Assembly: GCF_963678635.1 (NCBI RefSeq)
Contig: NC_087063.1
Span: 34,196,540 to 34,260,539, forward strand
DNA: 64,000 bases
Source of the DNA: Symsagittifera roscoffensis
Taxonomy: Eukaryota > Xenacoelomorpha > Acoela > Convolutidae
Direction: 5' to 3'
Position 1 is the first letter of the stretch. Each line of letters opens with the position of its first letter. Made by a program: the position numbers and the translations under genes. Below the pieces are notes generated by a model. The model searched no databases, was not told where the DNA came from, and saw nothing but the letters and a program-made list of their open reading frames with translations. Below are positions 51,836 to 60,218 of this stretch, one piece after another.

Positions 51836-53635
51836 TTAGCTAGTGTTTGCAAAGAGCAGCTTCGCCTCTGCGTTGAATTTCTTTATTCCAGCTCGAAGGA
51901 CAATTGATGTGAAATATCCTTAAAGTTCGTACGGCAAACACCCAAATCCCCAGTTCCTCCTCTTTTCACTAGTCAGGGCAATAAAAAATCTTGTAAATTA
52001 CATAGCTTCGGGCAACTATTGGAGGAAAAAATACAAAATTAATGAAACATTTTGTTTATCTGAAACTTTTAATGCCCATGAACAAGGCTTCTTTCTAACT
52101 CGGTTTTTCAATGAATTGGGGCGAGCGTTTTAAAAACGAAATCTGTTTTTTTTTAAATATTGTGAATGGTCTCGTGAAACGTTTGATCTTGGTTTATGTC
52201 ATAGCTAAATGGCGTAACTAAATAAACGCTTAAGCTCTCAAGTGGTTTTTGTATCTGGAAATGAAAATTCGTTGACTTTTATTAAGATGAAAATAATTCA
52301 GCTGATTACCTTTTAAATACAACGGCGAAGCAGAGTCTTACATTAGGGCGCCTCTTTATTAAAAGGTCGCAGTGAGTTTATTTGATGGAGACTTTAAGAG
52401 GAGATTTAAGTTATAGACAATATCGAAAAATGTTTTTATTATCTCGGTTTGACATTTATTATAATTATCTTTAGTCTTTCGATTAACACGTCTGTCTGGA
52501 AAAGTTGTGTAGATGGCGTCGGACCGAATCCCGTATCAACAGAACAGCTTTTCAACAAGTCTCGTTTCATTTTTAATTTCATCTTCAGCCTTTAGAAATA
52601 ACAATTTTTTGTGTACATTTTTGTTTCCCCTGACTTTGATTATTTCCTTTTGTTTTTTTCTCTCAAAAACTTTATTTAGCCCACATGGACATGGTTTTGT
52701 CTTATCCTTTATCGATATAGTGACCTAGTTTTGCGCCTTTCAAAAGGAAACAACGGCCTTTTGTTTTTTGTGTTTCCAAAAGGGGGCGTTAAGTTAAAGA
52801 ACATCAGTACTGTGACAACAAATTTGGTTTCGGCTCTACTGGCATGTACCCAATTTTATCGGCTTAATTGCTGCCTGATAAATGTTTTTAAATTCATTTT
52901 CTGTCTGCTAGCTTGTAATGCTATTTTTTGTGCTTGATAGTTCTGCTTAGGTCAAAACCTTATAAGTCCAGTCTTTTTAGGAGCACATATGCTGATTCGG
53001 ATTGATCAAAATAGTATACATTTTTCCCGGACTCGCGTGAAAATGCTTTTAGTTGAGTTTTTTTGGTCATTTTTGTTCGTAAAATTATATGCATATAGAA
53101 ATTTTGAAGAGCTATCACTTTCAAAATCAGTGAGGTAGCGGCTAGCTTTCTCAGATTTCAAACATATTTGCTAATTTCTAGAAAAGCTATAAAAGCTGCA
53201 GTATAAATGTCAGTAAAGGCGGATGTTTTGGAGCCCTCTGCTTTTGTAACAAAACGACTTTGCCTGGATTATCTTTAACCTCAGTGACAACTATTTTTTG
53301 GCACAATTCAAAAATGTGCAGCAATTTGAAGTGCTAGTTTAATTAAGATTTTATCGAAAATGAGCAGCCATTTTTTGCTGGAATGCTAATTATTTTTGTG
53401 ATTGATTGAACAGAATTGGTTGATAACCGTAGAGAATGATATGTAGCTTTGTTGCTTCCGAATCGTACATGTTTGAAAAAATCGTACAGGTTTTGTTTGT
53501 TAAAGGATATCTTTAACTACCAAACCCACCCTGCCTGGTAGCTATTAACGAATTTCCACCCCTGTTAAGAAATATTTTAACGGTTAAGGATATGCGCATT
53601 TTGTACCAACCAATGAATCCCTCTTACTGCAATAG
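51836..53635. other. Intergenic repeat-rich DNA; no gene seen
   Basis: AT-rich. A weak tRNA-like stretch ends in GTCGGACCGAATCCCGTA near 52516-52535. A dispersed repeat piece (CTGCTAGCTTGTAATGCTATTT) lies near 52906. Short open frames at 52513-52937 are low in complexity and are not called. Confidence 0.4.
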
Positions 53636-53862
53636 GGGGATAGTTGGAGAGATCCAAAAGAATTTATCAACTACATTGTTCTGCAGATAAGACATGAGAA
53701 AAGAATCTTTGCAGGATGTGGGAGGAGGTTTCAACTTACGTCAATCAGAGAGAGCAAAGTGTTGGTCAACATGGGCAGTGGAGGTGTTCTTGACTGGGAT
53801 TTTGAAGCAGCATCAACTTACGCCAAAACAAAAGAAGAAGCAGCGACTTCTGCTGGAGAAAG
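53636..53862 (+). CDS. Possible coding exon, protein not identified
   Basis: An exon-like island between AT-rich flanks: strong acceptors (TACTGCAATAG ending 53635; CATTGTTCTGCAG ending 53686) and a strong donor GTAAGT at 53863. One frame reads FINYIVLQIRHEKRIFAGCG, then SKVLVNMGSGGVLDWDFEAA, which faintly recalls a GOLD domain as in SEC14-like proteins. Another frame has an ATG at 53694 (MRKESLQDVGGGFNLRQSER). I cannot choose the frame with confidence, and no partner exon was found before the copia element. It may be an orphan exon. Confidence 0.3.
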
Positions 53863-54031
53863 TAAGTAAAAGGTAAACTTCACTTTATTTAGTGCTCAAT
53901 AATTTTTAAAAACTATCCGGGATAAACAAAAATGCTACTCATACAATTTCCTTATACGGAATATACTATTAATAAAGTTTCCTTGGAATTTCAGTAAATA
54001 TGCAGAAAATTTCATGAAAGGTTTTTGATAC

Positions 54032-54257
54032 TGGTGATTTTTTGTAACTGAACTGGAATTGATCTTTCTTATTTGGTTCAAATTGAAAGATCACTTCCCG
54101 ATTTTTTTTAAATTAATGGTGAAACATGACCTTCAATCATTGGTTCGAGCAACTTTGTGCGGGTGATTTACCATATATATTTGATCTGAATTACTACTGG
54201 AACTATCACTCAAAAGCATTTATAAATCAATCGTTTGTCGCTGCAATAACCTTGATA
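54032..54257 (+). repeat. Copia 5' LTR
   Basis: Matches 58583-58822 in direct orientation, with blocks TTGTAACTGAACTGGAATTGAT, GATCACTTCCCGATTTTT, TCATTGGTTCGAGCAACTTTG and ACCTTGATA at the end. The 3' LTR has about 15 extra bases (CTCGTTAATTCACTCCTTATT region). Open frames within the LTRs (MTFNHWFEQLC and MTFSHWFEQLC) are regarded as incidental. Confidence 0.78.
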
Positions 54258-54271
54258 GGTTATGGGCCGAG
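54258..54271 (+). promoter_or_regulatory. Copia primer binding site (initiator tRNA-Met type)
   Basis: GGTTATGGGCCGAG directly follows the 5' LTR. It is complementary, with one mismatch, to the anticodon-arm region of animal initiator tRNA-Met, the internal priming site known from Drosophila copia. This fixes the 5' LTR end at 54257. Confidence 0.65.
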
Positions 54272-54359
54272 ATGCCGAAGCACGAGTGAGAAGTCAGGAG
54301 TCAAGATTGACTGTTTGCTTAAACGAATAAGAATAAACTGAGATTTGCAGTGGGGTTGT

Positions 54360-54600
54360 GACAGTGAAAAAACACAACTTGAAATAGACAACTGATCAGA
54401 TAGAGAATTGCGAGAAAAGAAGCAGGCCAACGCTACTTGGAGATAGACGGTTGATCAGATAGAGAAGTGCAAAGATAGAAGCAGGGCAACTAGTAGAGAC
54501 AGACAACTCTGACAACACTAACGGAAACACAACTTCTAGAGATAGACAATTCTCATGATAGAAGCAGGGAAACACAACTAGAAGCGAAGGCAGTCAAAAA
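54360..54600. repeat. Degenerate tandem repeat in the copia leader
   Basis: Words such as GATAGAC(A/G)A(C/T)T(G/C), GATCAGATAGAGAA and GAAGCAGG(C/G)(C/A)AAC recur about four times with spacing near 60 bp between the 5' LTR and gag. Downstream, GATACACTACACCAGTATAAAAA occurs twice at 54708-54731 and 54737-54760. Confidence 0.65.
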
Positions 54601-54999
54601 ATACATGAAGGGGCACTGAGTGAGCACAGCGGCGGAATAAGCACTACACGAAGATTGATAGTGAAAGAAAACTGAAACAAATTGATAAATTACATGTTAT
54701 ATTTGATACACTACACCAGTATAAAAAGAAGAACTGATACACTACACCAGTATAAAAATACGAACTTCTTTCTAATTAGCTGATGTGTTATTCGGTAAGA
54801 ATCAGATTTAGGTAATCAAATGTACTTGGATAGTTATATAAGCGGGCAATATTGATGATTATAACACATCATTTCGATGTATGGGAAAACCTAGTCATTG
54901 ATTTTTACCTGAGGCAATACTTAGCTTTTGAATTTTGATTGCATCTTAATCTTTGTGGAAGACTTAAGCAGGAAATAAGAACTTAAGTTAGGAAAAAAA

Positions 55000-55602
55000 A
55001 TGTCGAAAACTGAAAGGATAGTTTTTTCGGGAAAAGGAGAGGGTTTTTCCTACTTAAAAGAGCAAATCGAGGCACGAATTTTTCACTTGAAATTAAACAA
55101 GATTTTACATGAGACAGTTGATTATAGAAATTTAATGCCAAGTTTAAGACCGATTGTGCCGGCTCTAGATGAGAGATCGGTTTTGTTTTTAAGACCTTAC
55201 AAAGGCAATGGTAGCAAAGCTTGGGATGTTTTGCGGAAGAGGCTTAAGAGTTTTGAAAGACCCAGACTGCAAAAATTAATCTCCGAACTTAGAACTTTCA
55301 AAAAGAATAGCAATGAAACAGTGATAGATTATTTGACTAGAGCAGAGGAGATTCAATATAACTTAGAACAAGTGAACGAAGCAGTGAGTGAAAAATTTTC
55401 AATTATTTTGCAAGGGCTTCCAAAAGAATTTGAAATTAGTTCTAATATAGCCAAGTGTAGTAGAGATGAGAAAAGTTTAGATGAGTTGGAAAGAGATTTG
55501 GTGAATTTTGATAGCGAAAGACAAGTCATTGAAAAAGAGATGCTTTTAATTGCGAGAACAGAGTTTGTTTTAAATGTCAAAAAAGAGGACGTGTTGAAAT
55601 AG
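55000..55602 (+). CDS. Copia gag (UBN2-type), open frame
   Basis: A 200-residue open frame: MSKTERIVFSGKGEGFSYLK, then AWDVLRKRLKSFERPRLQKL and NETVIDYLTRAEEIQYNLEQ, with FSIILQGLPKEFEI. This is the gag-polypeptide pattern of copia-type elements. In another frame at 55566-55610 a zinc-knuckle start CFKCQKRG is seen, so the frame shifts there and the present C-terminus (ARTEFVLNVKKEDVLK) is not the original one. Confidence 0.8.
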   Translation: MSKTERIVFSGKGEGFSYLKEQIEARIFHLKLNKILHETVDYRNLMPSLRPIVPALDERSVLFLRPYKGNGSKAWDVLRKRLKSFERPRLQKLISELRTFKKNSNETVIDYLTRAEEIQYNLEQVNEAVSEKFSIILQGLPKEFEISSNIAKCSRDEKSLDELERDLVNFDSERQVIEKEMLLIARTEFVLNVKKEDVLK

Positions 55603-58563
55603 TGCATAGAAAACTTAGGCGAAGCAAAGAAATTTTTTTTAGTAAGACTGAGCGAGAACAGCAGAACCTAGCAGCTGAAACAGATGCTGTTTTTAGTTTT
55701 CTGAGTGGCGTGTCTCCGGGCGAGGACTTAGTCGTAGACTCTGGAGCCACCAGTAATCTGATAAAGGGTCGAGAGATGTTAATCCAACTACAAAAGGTTT
55801 ATCTGAGAACTTCAAAGGGTTGGTAAGCAATGTAAATTTCCCTGAAGTTGGATTCAGAGTCAAAGACGAGAAAGGCGACCTTAAGGTGATTGAGCTGAAG
55901 GATACTTTGTACGTTCCTAAAAAGTACAAAATTTTGATAAGTGTTTTAAAATGAAGAAAGCAGGATCAGACGTTGTTTTTTTGTGCGAGCTCGTTTGTTC
56001 GTCAGAGAAATGGTTCAGTTTACCCATTAAGAGAGGAAAGAGGTCTCTTTTTGTGGGACTTTTTTGTAGGAAAAGATGAACGTTATGAAGTTAGAAAATT
56101 GAAACAATGGCCTTGTAGGAGTGCTCATAATAACTACAAAGACTTAAGTCATTTAGAGCAACATCTTGAAGGCATGAAGATAAGCGTTTTTAAAATTGAG
56201 AATTGTGAAACTTGTGAGTTGAATAAAGCAAAAAAGAAGCCAGTCCCGAAAGATTGTTACACCAGGGTAACCAGGACACGAGATTTTGTTCACATAGATA
56301 TTTTAGGTCCTATCGACTCGATAGCAGAGGAGGGTCATAGATATGCTATAGGTTTTTGTGGACAGTTTTTCTAGATACCTAACAGTTTATTTCATGAAGA
56401 TGATAGATGAGGCTACAAAAAAGCTGGAAAGGTTCATAACAGACCTAGGAGACCCTCAGACTTAAGTTTTAGATGGCGAAGGAGAGTATATCGGTCAGGA
56501 ATTTAGACAAGTTTATTGGAAACAGAAAAAAAAACCGGAAAAGTCGGCTCCTTGTATCCCTCTAGAGAACGGAAAGATAGAAAGGGTGTGAGGAACGATT
56601 ACTCCAATGGCTCGCTGCATGATTTTTTATGCCAATTTATTGAAATTTTATTGGCATTATGCTCTCAATATGGCTACCAATCTCAAAAAAATGTGCTTTC
56701 ATTCTGCTATAGGCAAAAAACCCTACTAGTCTATGTATTGAGAAAAACCCAACCCTAATTTTTTTCGAAAACTTTTGGATGTGTAGCGTATAGTTTCGTG
56801 GAAAAACAGTTTCGCATAAAACTAGACAAAATTTCTAAAAGAGGATTTTTCTTGGGGACATCGGAAAATAGATAAGTTTATCTGATAGGAATTGAGAATG
56901 GAGCAAAACTCCAAGTGCAAAAGTCTTGAAACGTTAGTTTTGACGAATGTAAGTTCTGTTTTGAGAAAAAGATAGAAAGTGATGAAAAAGTGGGTGATGA
57001 GGTATTTTTTGGAGAAGTCCTCGAAAATCTACCGAAAAATGTTCAAGAAGCTTCAGCAGACCCTGACTGGCAAGAAGCAATGAAAAAGAGTTCAATTCAT
57101 TGGAAAAAAAACAAAAGTTTGGGAACTAGTTAGAAATAGAGGAGAGAAGCAAATAGTAAGCAGATGGCATTTTAATTTGAAGTACGGACATAATGGTGAA
57201 GTTTTTAGGCTTGAGGCTAGATTTATTGCTTAAGGTTTCAGCCAAGTCGAGGGAAGGGATTTCGACGAAACGTATTCGACTACAACTAAGATGTCGAACA
57301 TAAGAATGTTTCTAAGTTTAGCTTTTCAATATAGGCATGAGTTAAGACAGTTAGACATTAAAACTGCATACTTGATTGCCAAACTAGATGAAAATATTTT
57401 TATGAAGCAACCTGAAGGGTTCGAGAAGTTTAAAGAAGGAAAACCTTTAGTTCGTCTTCTGAAGAAAAGTCTTTATGGACTACAGCAGTCCGGTAGAAAC
57501 TGGCATAGGACTCTAAAAAGCTATATTGAGAAATTAGGCTGAAGATTCAGTTCTTGGTGAGTGCTTGTTTGTTAGGAGGGTTGAGGGAGAGATAGTAGGT
57601 TTATTTTGCTTGTGGGTTGATGATATAGTGGTTGGTGGAGCGGACAAAATTTTCTGTATTTGGTTTGAATACAATATCTCTGAAACATTTGAGAAATTTG
57701 AGATAACTGATCTTGAATGGTTCTTAGGAATGAAAATTGATAACTCAGGAAACAAAATCAGGGTAAGCCAGGAGAAATATGTTGAAAAGTTCTTATCAAA
57801 ATTTAAGATGATCGTAGCAAAACCGATAACAACCCCTCTTGGTGAAAACGAAAAACCGACAAAAGAAGATTGTCCTTTAGAAGGTAGAATAGAGCAAGAA
57901 AATGTTACAATCGAGGATTTGTTGATTGTCCTAATAACTTAGCTTTATCAAGTAGACCCGACATTTGCTTTGCAGCTAACATTTTGTGGAAAAGTTCTTT
58001 TGTCGAAAACCCAAGTGAAAAGCATTGGAAAGTCGGGAAAAATTGTCTAAGATATCTGCTAGGAACAAAAAGTTTAACTTTAGTTTACCTATAGAAGGGA
58101 TAAGGCGTTGAATCTTGTTAGCTATGCGGACTGGGTTAGAAATATATACAAAAGGAGAAGTACCTCAGGATACTGTTTTCAGCTCAGTGACAACTCAGGT
58201 GTAATAAGTTGGTCTAGCAGACTCCCGCGTTGAGTATCAACTTCAACAGCCGAAGCAGAACACAATGCTGTGGTCGAAACAGTAAAGGAAGGATTTCTTT
58301 ACAGGTCATAATAGTCATAAAGTCATAAACTTCTAAAGGCATAATGTGTAATAGGCCTTTGGAATTTTTCGTTGATAACTAAGCTTGTATTGCCCTTAGT
58401 AAACATTCAATGAACCACGGAAAGACGAAGCATTTTGCCATAAAAGAACACTTCCTTCGAGAGTTAAATGAAAAAAAGAAAGACATGCCTGCAGACTCTT
58501 TGACGAAAAACTTGGTAAAATGCAAAACTGCTTTTTTCCGAGACATTCTACGAGGATCCACCT
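55602..58563 (+). pseudogene. Copia pol: protease, integrase, reverse transcriptase, RNase H, interrupted
   Basis: In order: protease with VVDSGATSNLIKG (about 55730); GAG-pre-integrase zinc module NCETCELNKAKKKPVP and integrase start DFVHIDILGPIDS (about 56200-56330); reverse transcriptase with LRQLDIKTAYLIAKLDENIF and RLLKKSLYGLQQSGRNWH (57330-57510) and the catalytic segment LWVDDIVVGG (about 57610-57640); RNase H with SYADWV, RRSTSGYCFQL and STAEAEHNAVVE (58110-58280). Stops and frame changes at about 55826, 56374, 57240, 57542 and 57942 make it non-functional. Confidence 0.85.
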
Positions 58564-58568
58564 AGTTT

Positions 58569-58578
58569 GAAAGGCGGG
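58569..58578 (+). promoter_or_regulatory. Copia polypurine tract
   Basis: GAAAGGCGGG lies just before the 3' LTR, in the position of the plus-strand primer. A four-base gap to the LTR start I chose remains unexplained. Confidence 0.45.
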
Positions 58579-58582
58579 TTAT

Positions 58583-58822
58583 TGGTAATTTCTTGTAACT
58601 GAACTGGAATTGATTTTTTTTGTTCGGTTCAAACTGAAAGATCACTTCCCGATTTTTGTTAAAATTAGCTGGTGAAACATGACCTTTAGTCATTGGTTCG
58701 AGCAACTTTGTGCGGGTGAGTTACCATATATATTTGATCTGAGTTACTACTGGAAATATCATTCAAATCTCGTTAATTCACTCCTTATTGATCAACCGAT
58801 TGTCGCTGCAACAACCTTGATA
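58583..58822 (+). repeat. Copia 3' LTR
   Basis: Direct partner of 54032-54257, from TGGTAATTTCTTGTAACTG to ACCTTGATA. Differences from the 5' LTR are scattered, indicating an old insertion. Confidence 0.78.
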
Positions 58823-60066
58823 ATTGATGAGTATTTTTTCATAAATGGGAATTGTATGATTAAAGTTTTTCCGTATCCCAAAAAATTGTTTTTTTTTGCA
58901 AAGTTTTTGATGTGTTCGTTAGCAAACGCAAGTGACGAAGAACCTGCCTTTACAAAACCCTCGAAGCCCTGAGGGATTGAAGATATCCGAGATATTATGC
59001 CTTGGGGCCAGCCTGACAATTCTGAAACTAAATAATTAATTCAAATTTTGGATCAATGTTTCATTGCGTTGGGCATAAAAAGGCATCAACGAATTAAATT
59101 TTTGAGCTGTTTTCGACAAAAAAAACTTGTCTCGAAAAATCAAAAAAAATTCGGGAATTCAGGACTACTTTAGCACTTTTTTCGATTTAATGAAAAGTTT
59201 GCTTGGATCCAAAATTTGTCTGCTTTCCAAAATGATGATAAGAAATGTTTTTGGGCAACTTTAAACTTTTACTCGAAGAAACCATAAAAAAATATCTGGT
59301 CATGCAGTTTTCAATTATAGAACCTGTATGATAACCATTTTAAACCAAAAATCTTCGTTTTTTTTTGTTAAACCCCAATTTAAAACTGTCAAAACGAGAG
59401 AAAAATACATATATATTTCAATTGCCCTGATTTGTAAAACTGTATAAAATTGTGTGAGTAGCCTTTTTCGTAGAATGAAAGCATGGAATTGTATGATGAG
59501 CATTTTTGATCTATGTTGGTCTACTCGAAATGATGTTGAGTAGCAGCTCTGACAAATTTTGATTGCTGTTTCAAGTTATCGTTGTCATGTTTCTTAAATG
59601 TTCTCTTGACGCTTGCGATTAGCTAGCGTTATCAGATCGGAGCAGATTTTTTCTTGTGTTAACGCTTTGTTTCACAAATTGAATGAATAGTTTTTTCAGC
59701 TCTCGCGTCAAATCTGTTTTTGCCGACCAAGAGACATATTTTGAGCATATTTGAAATTTATATAAGGAATCTTGTTTTATCTTGGTTTTATGTTTAACTA
59801 CTCCAGTTTGTTAAGTTTCAGTTTTTCATTCGCTTAAAAGGTTTATTTCACGTATAGTACGGTTTTATCTTATAATACAACGGCCTAATTTTGTGTCCCT
59901 TGATGGGCGAAAAAAGTGCTCTACGAGTTTGAGTGGGTCGAAGTTTTAAAGCCCAAATTTTTATCGATTGTTTTGCTGGCTCAATGGGTGTCGACCAAAT
60001 AATGTCGGCTTTGTATTTTTCGTTTCCATGCTAATTCTAGATTGCAAATTTCGTTTAACCCAAAAG
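58823..60066. other. Intergenic AT-rich DNA; no gene seen
   Basis: No supported exon or RNA gene. If RRP8 has an upstream first exon, it may lie here, but I could not find a clear one. Confidence 0.4.
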
Positions 60067-60218
60067 TAGTTTTTTCATCATTTTTGTTTCATTTTCTGTC
60101 GGCTAGCTTGCCATGATATATTTCTGCTGTATCGGAAGTGGTGCAAAGCTAACTTCGCCTTATGTGTATATTTATTCAAAGGTAGCTTTTTTCGTAAAAT
60201 TGTTATTTTATGTTTAAG

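Larger units (their letters stand above)
54032..58822 (+). mobile_element. Ty1/copia LTR retrotransposon, decayed
   Basis: LTRs at 54032-54257 and 58583-58822 enclose a primer binding site (54258-54271), gag (55000-55602), protease, integrase, reverse transcriptase and RNase H, in copia order (integrase before reverse transcriptase). Frameshifts and stops occur in the zinc knuckle, integrase, reverse transcriptase and RNase H. The gag frame is open. No clean target-site duplication was found at the ends I set. Confidence 0.85.

Noticed and set aside
54126-58972. Paired open frames starting MTFNHWFEQLC and MTFSHWFEQLC (54126-54341 and 58679-58972) as a duplicated host gene
   Set aside because: Both lie wholly or mostly in the two LTRs of the copia element; the similarity is explained by LTR identity.
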